From JAJPHF01 sp035293805 (GTDB lineage: Bacteria; Chloroflexota; UBA6077; JAJPHF01): a DNA stretch of 64,000 nucleotides. The notes below the pieces were generated by a model, which searched no databases, was not told where the DNA came from, and saw only the letters and a list, made by a program, of their open reading frames with translations. The translations under genes were made by a program, and so were the position numbers. The DNA lies in contig DATGMD010000040.1 in NCBI GenBank assembly GCA_035293805.1, forward strand, positions 310,001 to 374,000. The letters are read 5' to 3'. Positions 7,827 through 17,200 of this stretch are shown here, piece by piece (within the stretch, counting starts at the first letter, position 1; every line of letters starts with the position of its first letter).

Positions 7827-9524
7827 TCAGCCGTCGAGCGTCGCTCGCACGGCGCGGCCCAGCGCCTCCAGCGTAAACGGCTTTCGAATGAGCGCCAGCC
7901 CCGGCTCCAGCACTCCCTGATGGACGATGGCGTGGTCGGTGTACGCCGACATGTAAAGGGAGCGAATCTCCGGGTGGGTCGTGACCAGCGCCGCGGCCAG
8001 CTCGCGACCGCTCATCCCCGGCATGACGACATCGGTGACCAGGAGATGAATCGGGCCGTCGTGCCGCGCGGCGAGCTGCAGCGCCTCCGCGCCGCCCGGC
8101 GCCTCCAGGATGCCGTAGCCCGCCGCCTCCAGCGCCTCGCGCACGACGGTGCGAACCTGCTCCTCGTCCTCCACTAACAGGATAGTCTCGTCGCCCTCCA
8201 GGCAGGGCTCCGGGGCAGCACGCGCCGTGGGCGGCGTCGCGGCCCCGAGGGCGCGGGGCAGGTAGACCTCGAACGTCGTCCCCCGGCCCGGCTCGCTTTG
8301 CACCCGCACCTCGCCACCGCTCTGCTTGACGATCCCATACACGGTCGAGAGGCCGAGCCCCGTGCCCTGGCCTTGCGGCTTGGTCGTGAAGAACGGCTCG
8401 AAGACACGCTGGAGCGTGGCCGCGTCCATGCCGCAGCCGGTGTCGGCGACCGAAAGGCAGACGTATTGCCCGGCGGGGATGCCGGCCTGGTGGCCGTTGG
8501 CGGCGCCGCTGAGGTCCACGTTAGCGGTGCGGATGGTCACCGTGCCGCCCGGCGCCATGGCGTCGCGGGCGTTCACGACGAGGTTCAGAATGACCTGCTC
8601 CAGCTGGCTGGGGTCGGCCTCGACAGCGCCCAGCGCCGGCGCCAGGTCGGTGACGAGGCCCAGATCCTCGCTGATGACGCGCCGCAACATGCCCTGCAAG
8701 CCGGTCACCACGGCGTTCACGTCGAGGACTTCGGGCTGGAGCACCTGGCGGCGGCTGAAGGCGAGTAGCTGGCGCGTGAGGGCGCTCGCCCGCTCGCCGG
8801 CGAGGCCGATCTCGGCCAGGTAGCTGGCCAGCGGATCATCGGGCTCCAGCCGGCTGCGCAGCAGCTCGGTGAAGCCGTTGATCACAGTGAGCAGGTTGTT
8901 GAAATCGTGGGCGATGCCGCCGGCGAGCTGGCCTACGGCCTCCATCTTCTGCGCCTGGCGCAACTGCTCCTCACTGGCCCGCAGGGCCAACTGTGCCTGC
9001 TCGCGCTCGGCCATCTCGGCGCGGAGCTGCGCATTGGCGCGCTCGAGCTGCGCGGTACGAGCCGCGACCTGGCGCTCCAGGTCGGCGCGCGCACCGCGCA
9101 GCGCCTCGTGCTCTGCCAGCAGCTGCTGATGTGCCCGCCGCAGCCGGAAGCGCGTCCGCAGCCACACTTGCACACGGTCGAGTAGCTCGTCGGCGTCGAA
9201 GGGCTTGGCCACGTAGTCGTCGGCGCCGGCCAGGAAGCCGGCGTGCCGCTGCCCGTCACCCAGGACGGTGAGCATGATGATGGGCAGGTACACGTCGGTC
9301 TCCAGCGCGCGCGCTCGGCGACACAGCTCGAGGCCGTCGACGTCGGGCAGCATCAGGTCGAGGATCACGAGGTCGACCTGGCCGGCCCGGATGCGGGCGG
9401 CGCCCGCCGCGCCGTCGGCCGCCCGCACCACGTCGTAGCCGGCGTGCCGGAGCAGCTCGGCCAAGACCTCGCCGAGCACCGGATCGTCTTCGACGACCAG
9501 GATCACCGGTCGGTTGGACTGCAT
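7827..9524 (-). CDS. Hybrid sensor histidine kinase (REC - coiled coil - HisKA - HATPase - REC)
   Basis: A 565-residue cytoplasmic hybrid kinase. Domain order: receiver (about 7-120, phospho-acceptor Asp56), coiled coil (about 128-198), dimerisation/phosphotransfer domain with His206 in AHDFNN, ATPase domain (N box near NLVVNARDAM, DTGCGMD, GQGTGLGLS; about 305-425), and a C-terminal receiver (about 447-562, Asp498). There is no transmembrane segment or PAS domain, so the input is probably phosphorylation of the N-terminal receiver by another kinase. The start at 9524 has GGGAG 7 nt upstream; longer in-frame starts only add low-complexity Arg/Ala residues. Confidence 0.92.
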   Translation of the reverse strand: MQSNRPVILVVEDDPVLGEVLAELLRHAGYDVVRAADGAAGAARIRAGQVDLVILDLMLPDVDGLELCRRARALETDVYLPIIMLTVLGDGQRHAGFLAGADDYVAKPFDADELLDRVQVWLRTRFRLRRAHQQLLAEHEALRGARADLERQVAARTAQLERANAQLRAEMAEREQAQLALRASEEQLRQAQKMEAVGQLAGGIAHDFNNLLTVINGFTELLRSRLEPDDPLASYLAEIGLAGERASALTRQLLAFSRRQVLQPEVLDVNAVVTGLQGMLRRVISEDLGLVTDLAPALGAVEADPSQLEQVILNLVVNARDAMAPGGTVTIRTANVDLSGAANGHQAGIPAGQYVCLSVADTGCGMDAATLQRVFEPFFTTKPQGQGTGLGLSTVYGIVKQSGGEVRVQSEPGRGTTFEVYLPRALGAATPPTARAAPEPCLEGDETILLVEDEEQVRTVVREALEAAGYGILEAPGGAEALQLAARHDGPIHLLVTDVVMPGMSGRELAAALVTTHPEIRSLYMSAYTDHAIVHQGVLEPGLALIRKPFTLEALGRAVRATLDG

Positions 9525-9717
9525 GCACGCGCTCCCTGCGCCGCGACCAGAATCGCAAGTGGCTCGCCGGGACCGGCCGGCCAGCGCGGACGACGAGCCG
9601 GCAAGCCGCTGGATCGCGCGCGGCTGCCCGGCCGCGCGGCTGCGAGCGGCCGGGCCAAGCAACCAGGGCCGATGATACCAGGAGCGGGGCGGGAGGCACC
9701 GCAACGGCGGCGTGGCC

Positions 9718-9773
9718 GACTACAATAGTAGTCATAACATTCCTTGTTCCGCTCCCGGGCCCGCCTCTATACT
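9718..9773 (+). promoter_or_regulatory. Palindrome and candidate secD promoter in the 358-base divergent gap
   Basis: The 9525-9882 gap between the divergent kinase and secD genes holds a perfect 6-bp inverted repeat, GACTAC-AATA-GTAGTC (9718-9733), a possible operator, followed by a sigma70-like promoter facing secD: TTGTTC (9744-9749), 18-nt spacer, TATACT (9768-9773). The -10 box matches well and the -35 box moderately. Nothing else recognisable was seen in this gap. Confidence 0.5.
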
Positions 9774-9882
9774 TCGACGGCAGTCCCGTACTGACGACCA
9801 CTAACCGGCCGTTCGCCCCGCTGCGCGGGCGGCGGCCGCCCGGCGAGCCGTCGCTTGCTCCGCGCGGCGGTGGGGAGGTTCC

Positions 9883-11343
9883 GTGCGACACCACAACAAG
9901 ATTATTCTGGCGGCTATCGCCCTCCTGTCGATCCTCTCGGCGCTCGTCGTGTGGCCGCGCGACCCGGGCAAGTACCTGCACGGGCTGCCCCTGCCGGGTA
10001 GTCCCGGCATTCACCTGGCCCTCGGCGGCATGGTCCTCGACCGCGACGGGTTCCGGCTGGGCCTCGACTTGCAGGGCGGCACGAACCTGGTGCTGCAAGC
10101 TGACATGAGCAACGTGCCGGACAACGAGCGGGCCGACAAGCTTGAAGGCGTCAAGGACATCATCGAGCGGCGCGTGAATGCGACGGGCGTGTCCGAGCCG
10201 ATCGTCCAGACGTCCGGGAGCGACCGCATCATCGTCGAGCTAGCGGGCATCCGCGACATCGAGGAAGCCAAGAACCTGATCGGTAAGACGGCCCGCCTGG
10301 ACTTCCGCGAGCAGGCGACGCCGCAGGCGCCCGCGGACCCGAACGCGCCGCCCGACGCTTCGGATACGAGCGGCTGGGTGGTGGTGACGGCGACGGGCAG
10401 CGACGGCCAGCCGCACGAGCTGACCGGCCAGTACTTCAAGAAGGCCGAGGTCGGTTTCGACCCGAACGGGAACCGGCCGCAGATCTACTTCCAGTTCAAC
10501 GACGAAGGCGCCAAGATGTTCGCCGAGGTGACCCAGCGGCTGGTAGGCAAGCCGCTCGGCATCTTCCTCGACAACCAGCTCCTGACCGCGCCGATCGTGC
10601 AGGAGCCGATCACGGGCGGTAGCGGCGTCATCCGCGGGCAGTTCACGCTGGACCAGGCGAAGACGCTGGTGATCCAGCTCAACGCGGGTGCCCTGCCCGT
10701 GCCGGTGCGCGTGATCCAGGAGCGCACGGTCGACGCCACGCTGGGCGGCGACTCGGTGCGCAAGAGCGTGATCGCCGGCGAGCTGGCGCTGGTGGTGGTC
10801 GCGATCTTCATGATCGCGCTCTACCGCGTGCCCGGGGTCATGGCGGTGGTGGCGCTGGCGGTGTACACGCTGCTCACCCTGGCCATCTTCAAGCTCTGGC
10901 CCGTCACGCTCACCCTCGCCGGGATCGCGGGCTTCATTCTCTCGATCGGCATGGCGGTCGACGCCAACATACTCGTCTTCGAACGGATGCGCGAGGAGTT
11001 ACGCGCGGGCAAGACGGTGCGCGCGGCGATGGAGGCCGGCTTCGACCGCGCCTGGTCGTCGATCCGCGACTCGAACGTCTCGACGTTAATCACCTGCGCC
11101 ATCCTGTACTGGTTCGGCACCTCGCAGGGGGCGAGCATCATCGCGGGGTTCGCGCTGACGCTGGCCATCGGCGTGGCGGTTAGCATGTTCAGCGCCGTGT
11201 TCGTGACCCGCAGCCTGCTGCGCGCGCTGGTCAACTTCGGGGCCGCGACGCATCCGGAGATGTTCGGGGTGCCGCGCACGCCGCCGGCCGCGCCGGCGGC
11301 GCCGAGCGGGCCGGCCGTGGCCGCGCCTGGCATGGGGAGGTAG
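9883..11343 (+). CDS. secD: Protein translocase subunit SecD
   Basis: A 486-residue membrane protein that helps SecYEG complete export using the proton gradient. One N-terminal transmembrane segment (about residues 6-24) is followed by a large extracytoplasmic domain with the GLDLQGGTNLVL signature, and a C-terminal five-helix block containing AVDANILVFERMREE. The GTG start at 9883 has GGGGAGG about 6 nt upstream. secF begins 3 nt after the stop, so the two are co-translated. No yajC gene precedes it. The C-terminus ends in a short Ala/Pro tail. Confidence 0.97.
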   Translation: MRHHNKIILAAIALLSILSALVVWPRDPGKYLHGLPLPGSPGIHLALGGMVLDRDGFRLGLDLQGGTNLVLQADMSNVPDNERADKLEGVKDIIERRVNATGVSEPIVQTSGSDRIIVELAGIRDIEEAKNLIGKTARLDFREQATPQAPADPNAPPDASDTSGWVVVTATGSDGQPHELTGQYFKKAEVGFDPNGNRPQIYFQFNDEGAKMFAEVTQRLVGKPLGIFLDNQLLTAPIVQEPITGGSGVIRGQFTLDQAKTLVIQLNAGALPVPVRVIQERTVDATLGGDSVRKSVIAGELALVVVAIFMIALYRVPGVMAVVALAVYTLLTLAIFKLWPVTLTLAGIAGFILSIGMAVDANILVFERMREELRAGKTVRAAMEAGFDRAWSSIRDSNVSTLITCAILYWFGTSQGASIIAGFALTLAIGVAVSMFSAVFVTRSLLRALVNFGAATHPEMFGVPRTPPAAPAAPSGPAVAAPGMGR

Positions 11344-11346
11344 GCC

Positions 11347-12339
11347 GTGCTCGACCTGGTCAGCAAGCGGTATCTGTTCTTTCTGTTGTCCGCGCTCGTC
11401 ATCCTGCCGGGGGTGATCTCGCTGATCCTGCCGGGCGGGATCCATCCGGGCATCGACTTTTCGGCCGGCTCGATCATGACGCTGCAGTTCCCGGTGCCGG
11501 TGGATCAGGGCGAGCTGCGGCAAGCGTTCGTCGATCTGGGCCACCCCGAGGCCGTCGTGCAGCGCTCGGAGGACGTATACCTGGTGCGCACGTTCCCGCT
11601 CGCCGAGGACCAGCGCGACGAGAACGGCAATATCATTCACTCGGAGCGACAGGACATCGAGAACGCGCTGCGCCAGCGCTTCGTGCCGGCGGACGTCCTG
11701 GCGAGCCAGCCCGATATCAGGGTCGTCGTGGGCTACGACTCGGTGTCGCCGCTCGTCGCCTCCGAGATCGTCCGGAAGTCGATCCTCGCCGTGATCGCGG
11801 CATGTATCGGCATCCTCGGCTACCTGAGCTGGGCGTTCCGCAAGGTCAAGAACCCGTGGCGCTACGGTGTCTGCGCGGTGGCCGCGCTGGTCCACGACGC
11901 GCTGCTGGTGCTCGGCGTGTTCTCGATCCTGGGCCGCCTCTTCGGGGTCGAGCTGGACGCGCTGTTCATCACGGCGGTGCTCACCGTGATCGGCTTCAGC
12001 GTCCACGACACGATCGTGGTCTTCGACCGCATCCGCGAGAACCTGCAGCGCTACCCGGGCGAGACGTTCGACACCGTGGTGAACCACAGCCTCACGCAGA
12101 CGATGAGCCGCTCGCTGAACACGTCGATCACGGTGCTGCTCACGCTGGTCACGCTGCTGCTGTTCGGCGGCGTCACGATCCACACGTTCGTGCTGGCGCT
12201 GCTCGTCGGCATCATCGCGGGGACGTACTCGTCGATCTTCAACGCGAGCATGATGCTGGTGGTGTGGGAGAACGGGGAGTTCAAGCGCCTCTTCCACCGC
12301 GGCCCCCGCGAGCCCGAGGCCGCCGCCGCCGCGGCATAG
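11347..12339 (+). CDS. secF: Protein translocase subunit SecF
   Basis: A 330-residue partner of SecD with six predicted transmembrane segments, an extracytoplasmic domain after the first, and the family signature GFSVHDTIVVFDRIREN in the C-terminal half. The GTG start at 11347 lies 3 nt after the secD stop. The tail is a run of Glu/Ala. A long perfect hairpin (12400-12442) downstream probably ends the transcript. Confidence 0.97.
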   Translation: MLDLVSKRYLFFLLSALVILPGVISLILPGGIHPGIDFSAGSIMTLQFPVPVDQGELRQAFVDLGHPEAVVQRSEDVYLVRTFPLAEDQRDENGNIIHSERQDIENALRQRFVPADVLASQPDIRVVVGYDSVSPLVASEIVRKSILAVIAACIGILGYLSWAFRKVKNPWRYGVCAVAALVHDALLVLGVFSILGRLFGVELDALFITAVLTVIGFSVHDTIVVFDRIRENLQRYPGETFDTVVNHSLTQTMSRSLNTSITVLLTLVTLLLFGGVTIHTFVLALLVGIIAGTYSSIFNASMMLVVWENGEFKRLFHRGPREPEAAAAAA

Positions 12340-12399
12340 CTGGCCGCGGGCTCGCGCCGGTCGACCGTCAGCCTCGAACGCAGTTGGGCCTCTGGCCGG

Positions 12400-12442
12400 G
12401 GAAAGCGTGCAGGTCTGCTAACCTCAGACCTGCACGCTTTCC
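12400..12442. terminator. 18-bp perfect hairpin after secF
   Basis: The arms 12400-12417 and 12425-12442 (GGAAAGCGTGCAGGTCTG and its complement) pair perfectly around a 7-nt loop, 61 bases after the secF stop. There is no T tract, so termination would rest on the very stable stem alone or on Rho; an mRNA-end stabilising role is also possible. Confidence 0.6.
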
Positions 12443-12527
12443 ATGAGAACCAGGCTGGGAGACGTGTGGTACTGGCCGTTGTCGGCGTGGGGTCGGGCCG
12501 GCCGGCCGGGTGGGTCGCCGCGGGCTG

Positions 12528-13151
12528 ATGGCTGACACCATCCTCGCGCTGTTGCTCGTCTGGGCGACGGTCTTCATCATCAACCTGGTGCCGGCGTTCA
12601 TGCCGCCTACCTGGTCGGTGCTCGCGTTCTTCCTCATCCAGCTCGATCTGCCGCTGCTGCCGCTGGCGCTCGGCGGCGCCGTGGCGGCCACCGCCGGGCG
12701 CGTCGCTCTTGCCCAGGCGGCGCGCTTGCTCGGGCCGCGGCTACTGCCGACCGACGTGCTGGGCAATCTCCGCGATCTGGGCACCTACCTGCGCACCCAC
12801 AGCCGCTGGATCGGCCCGGCGGTGCTGGTCTACTCGTTCGGGCCAATCCCCTCGAATCAACTCTTCATGGCCGCGGGGCTGGCGCACCTCGACCTGCGCC
12901 TGGTGGCGGGCGCCTTCTTCGCCGGGCGGGTCGTCAGCTACACGCTGTTCGCGCACGTGGCCGACCGCGCCGTGTCCAGCATGGCGGACGTGTTCGCGGA
13001 GACGTTCACGCGGCCGCAGCTGCTGGCGCTGGAGGTGGCCAGCCTGGGGCTGTTGGTGCTGATCGCCAAGATCCCGTGGGGGCGGCTGCTCGGTATACAT
13101 CTTGCAGAGCGCGGCGAGGACTCGGCCCCCGGGGGCACGCCGCTCCCCTGA
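12528..13151 (+). CDS. Small multi-pass membrane protein, possibly VTT/DedA-like
   Basis: About 207 residues with five to six hydrophobic segments. The segment YSFGPIPSNQLFMAAGL followed by an RVVSYTLFAHV helix resembles the re-entrant loop and following helix of VTT (DedA/SNARE-associated) proteins, but the full signature is not clear, so the family call is tentative. The start is uncertain: ATG 12528 or an in-frame GTG at 12510. The C-terminal tail (about 25 residues) is soluble and ends in Gly/Pro. It precedes the encapsulin gene on the same strand by 138 bases. Confidence 0.6.
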   Translation: MADTILALLLVWATVFIINLVPAFMPPTWSVLAFFLIQLDLPLLPLALGGAVAATAGRVALAQAARLLGPRLLPTDVLGNLRDLGTYLRTHSRWIGPAVLVYSFGPIPSNQLFMAAGLAHLDLRLVAGAFFAGRVVSYTLFAHVADRAVSSMADVFAETFTRPQLLALEVASLGLLVLIAKIPWGRLLGIHLAERGEDSAPGGTPLP

Positions 13152-13289
13152 GCAGACGGCTCCGTTCGCTTCGTGCGCCGCGCTGCGGCCCTCGGTCTGA
13201 CGCGCCGTCGTGCCTGGCCGGCGGCGCAGGCGATAGGCCCCGAAGTAGGATAGAGTGTATATGCCAATTGACGTAGGGGAGCGTAGCCG

Positions 13290-14192
13290 ATGACGGATTA
13301 CCTGCTGCGGGACCAGGCGCCCCTGACCGATGCCGAGTGGGACCAGATCGACGCGGTCGCCGAGGACACCGCGCGCCGCGCGCTCGTCGGCCGCCGCATC
13401 GTGCCGGTGCTCGGGCCGCTGGGCGCGGGCGTCGAGGTGGTGCCCGACTATGTCTTTCGGGGAACCGAGCGGGGCGGCCTGGACCTCACGGGCGACGACG
13501 AGGCCGGCCTCGTGCGGCCCAGCGAGCACCGCTTCCTCCCGATCCCGCTGCTGTACAAAGATTTCGAGCTGCACTGGCGCGACCTGGCGATGCACCAGCA
13601 GATCGCGTTGCCACTCGACACGGGACCGGTGGCGACCGCGGCCAACATCGTCGCGCGCACCGAAGACGACCTCATCTTCAACGGCAACGCCGCGCTTGGC
13701 TACGAGGGGCTGCTGAACGCCGCGGGGCGCGGCGTGCTGCGCATCAGCGACTGGGCGGGGATCGGCAACGCCTTCCGCGACGTGGTGACCGCGACGCAGT
13801 ACCTCACCGATGCCGGGTTTTACGGCCCCTACGCGGTCGTGGCCAGCCCGCGCATGTACGCCGCGATGAACCGCGTCTACGAGAACACCGGGGTGCTAGA
13901 GATCGAGCAGGTCCAGAAGCTGGCGGCGTCGGGCGTGTACCGCTCGGCGGCCATCCCGGACGGCAACGCGTTAGTGCTGGCGACGGGCGCCAGCTACATG
14001 GACCTGGTCGTCGCGCAGGACCTGGTCGTCGCGTACCTGACGGCCGAGAACCTCAATCACTACTTCCGCGTGCTGGAGTCGGTGGTGCTGCGGATCAAGC
14101 GGCCGCAGGCCATCGTGACGCTGGAGCCGGGCGGGTCGGACACGGAGGCCGAGGCGCCGACACGGCGCGGTCGGGGGGCGGGGCCAGCCTAG
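13290..14192 (+). CDS. Encapsulin nanocompartment shell protein (family 1, linocin-M18-like)
   Basis: A 300-residue HK97-fold shell protein. Recognisable encapsulin segments are the N-terminal LLRDQAPLTDAEWDQID helix, the ALVGRRIVPVLGPLG strand, LPIPLLYKDFELHWRDL (E-loop/spine region), ARTEDDLIFNG near residue 125, YGPYAVVASPRMYAA, and VAQDLVVAYLTAENLNHYF near the C-terminus. Such proteins self-assemble into closed compartments that package enzymes by a short C-terminal peptide. About 25 residues of Gly/Arg/Glu-rich tail follow the conserved fold and may extend outward. No peroxidase, ferritin-like or desulfurase cargo gene is adjacent. GGGGAG lies about 10 nt before the ATG. Confidence 0.92.
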   Translation: MTDYLLRDQAPLTDAEWDQIDAVAEDTARRALVGRRIVPVLGPLGAGVEVVPDYVFRGTERGGLDLTGDDEAGLVRPSEHRFLPIPLLYKDFELHWRDLAMHQQIALPLDTGPVATAANIVARTEDDLIFNGNAALGYEGLLNAAGRGVLRISDWAGIGNAFRDVVTATQYLTDAGFYGPYAVVASPRMYAAMNRVYENTGVLEIEQVQKLAASGVYRSAAIPDGNALVLATGASYMDLVVAQDLVVAYLTAENLNHYFRVLESVVLRIKRPQAIVTLEPGGSDTEAEAPTRRGRGAGPA

Positions 14193-14210
14193 CGCTCAAG
14201 CAGGGCGCGG

Positions 14211-14257
14211 GACGACAGAGCGGCGGGAGGGCCTGGCCCTCCCGCCGCTCTGTCGTC
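14211..14257. terminator. 21-bp hairpin between convergent encapsulin and RND genes
   Basis: Arms 14211-14231 and 14237-14257 pair perfectly around a 5-nt loop. The hairpin lies between the 3' ends of the plus-strand encapsulin gene and the minus-strand RND pump gene, so it probably serves as a bidirectional terminator. It has no T tract. Confidence 0.7.
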
Positions 14258-14289
14258 CACGGCCCCGCGCGCGCTGCCCCTGCGGGCTA

Positions 14290-17200
14290 CTACCCCTCGG
14301 CGGCGGGCGGGCGCGGCCGCTCCCCGTCGGGGAGGCGCCGATTCTCCGGTAACCGGTCATGCCCGGCGCCGGAGCCGGGCGCGGTGGCCGGCAGCGGCGG
14401 GTGGACGCCGAAGTAGTCGACGGCGCCGCCGGCCATCGCGGGAGGCGGCTCGCCGGGCCCGGGGGTGGCGGCCGTGCCGCGGTCGTTCAGGCTAGGCACC
14501 GGGATGCCTCTCATGCGGAGCCACGCCGGCACCCGCGCGCGGGCTAGCGCGGGCAGGCGGCTCAGGTCGTCGAGGTAGGCGTACATCACGGGCACGAGCA
14601 CCAGGGTTAGCAGCGTCGAGGTGATCACGCCGCCGATCAGGACCACCGCCATCGGCGCGCGCGACTCGGCGCCCTCCTCCATCTTCAGGGCCAGCGGGAT
14701 CATCGAGAAGACGACCGTGCAGGTGGTCATCACGATGGGCCGCAGGCGCGTTGGCCCCGCTTCCATGATCGCCGCGTTGCGCGCGAGGCCGCGCCCGCGC
14801 AGGGTATTCGTGAAGTCGACGAGCAGGATGGCATTCTTCGCCACCAGGCCCATCAGCATGATGATGCCGATCATCGAGAACAGGTTGAAGGTGTTGCCGG
14901 TGAGCTTGAGCGCGCCGAAGGCGCCCACCATGGCGACCGGCAGGGAGAACATGATGGCCAGCGGGTGCAGCCAGGACTCGTACAGCGCCACCAGCAGCAT
15001 GTAGATCAGGACGATCGAGATCACCAGCGCGGACAGCAGCGCGGCCCGGGCCTGGTCGAGCTGATCGACCTGGCCGACAAAGCGCGAGCTGTACCCCGCC
15101 GGCATCGGCACCTGCGCCAGCGCGGCGCGGATGTCGCGCGCCGCGTCGCCCACCGAGCGCCCGTCGAGATTGGCTGCCACCGAGACCTGGCGCTGCCGGT
15201 CGCTGCGCGAGATCGTCGTGGGCGCGTCCACCACGCGCAGGTCGGCGACCTGGCCGAGCCGAATGGTCGAGCCGCCCACGGGCACGCTGCCGCCGCTCGC
15301 GGTCGGCGTGCGGCTGGCGGTGGAGCTACTGGCGGTGGCCGTGCCGCCCGTCAGGCCCAGCGGGATGGGGATGTTCGCCAGCGCCGTGAGGTCGTTGCGC
15401 ACCGCCTCGTCGGCGATGACCGTGATGTCGATGCCAGCCTGCCCCTGCACCTGGAGCTGCGTGGCCGTCGTGCCGCCAATCGCCGTGCGCAGCGCGGTCG
15501 CCACCTGCGTCGCGGTCACGCCCAGGTCCGACATGCGCTGGCGGTCGAGGAAGGCGCGCACCTCCGGCTCGCCGAGCGCGGCGTCGTTCCGCACGTCTAC
15601 CGTGCCGGGCGTGTCGCGCACGATCTGCTCGACGCGCGCGGCCAGCTGCGTCAGCGTCTGCGGGTTGTCGCCCAGCAGCCGCACGTTGATGGGCGTCGAG
15701 CCGCCGCCGATGAGCGGCGACGAGCCGCTGGCGCGCAGCTGGAGCCCGGGCACCTCGCGCTGCACCTGGCGGATATCGGGGATGACCTGGAAGAGCGTGC
15801 GCTGGCGCTGGCTCTTCTCCTTGAGCTGCACGGCGATGCTGCCGTTGCGGTCCGTGCCCCCCTGGCGCGAGCCCGACTGCCCCACGGTCGTCGTGAACGA
15901 CTCGACCTCGGGCAGCTCCAGCAGCTTTTGCTCGACGCGCGCGATGGCCGCGGCGTTGCCCGCCAGCGACGTGCCGGGGGGCATCTCCGTGCTGATCGTG
16001 AACTGGCCGTCGTCCTCCTGGGGCGCGTACTCCTGGCCGATCAGGTTCAGCGGCAGCGTGGCGAAGGTCACGACGAGCAGCGCGGCGGCGACGCCCACCA
16101 CTACCGGCCGATGGCGCAGCGCCCAGCCGAGGAGTCGCCGGTAGCTCGCTCCCAGGCGGTCGAAGCCGCGCTCCCAGGCGCCGGCAAAGCCGCGCTCGTG
16201 GCCCTCGCCCTCGTGCGCCTTCAGCCAGCGCGAGGCGAGCACGGGCACCAGCGTGAAGGAGACGAGGAGGGAGAGCAGGGTCGCCGAGACGATGGTCAGG
16301 CCGAACTCGCGGAACAGCTTGCCGATGTTGCCTTGCATGAACGAGATCGGCACGTAGACCACCACGTCCGTGAGCGTGATGGCGATGGCCGCCATGCCGA
16401 TCTCGCTGCGGCCGTTCAGCGCCGCCTCGATCGGGTTCTCGCCGCGCCCCAGGTGCCGGGCAATGTTCTCGAGGACGACGATCGAGTCATCGACCAGAAT
16501 GCCGATCATCAGGGCCATCGCCATCAGCGAGATCGTGTCCAGGCTGAAGCCCATGGTGTACATCAACAGGAACGTCGACACGAGGCACGTAGGGATGGAA
16601 ATGAGCACGATCGCGGTGTTGCGCCAAGTGTGCAGGAAGAGGAAGAGGACGAGCCCGGTGAGGATGATGGCGATGATCAGGTCCTTTTGGACCGAATCCA
16701 CGGCCTCCCGGACGTAATGCGACGTGTCGTTGGTAATGATGAGCTGCGCGCCGTGGGGCAGCGTGCGCTGGAGCTGCTGGACGGCCGCTCGCACGTTGTC
16801 TGCCGTCTCGATCGTGTTCGCGTCGGCCTGCTTCGTGATGACCAGGCCGATGGCGTCCACGTTCGGCTGGTCGTGTGTCGTGTAGTGCAGGCTGGTCTGC
16901 TGGCGCTTGGTGGTGACGACGATGTGGGCCACGTCTTTCAGGCGTACGGGGCCTGCCGGAGTCGTCGTCACGATGTACTCGCCCAGCTCCTCGGGTGTCT
17001 GCGCCAGGCCCATCGCGCGGACCGAGAAGCCGTGCTCGCCCACGTCGATGCGGCCGCCTGGCGAGTTCACGTTTTCGCGCTGGAGCGCGCTCGTCAGCTG
17101 CGTCAGCGAGAGGCCGTAGGCCTCCAGGCGAGGATAATCCACCTGCACCTGGACCTCGCGGACCAGCCCGCCATACACCGTGACGTCGGCCACCCCGGGC

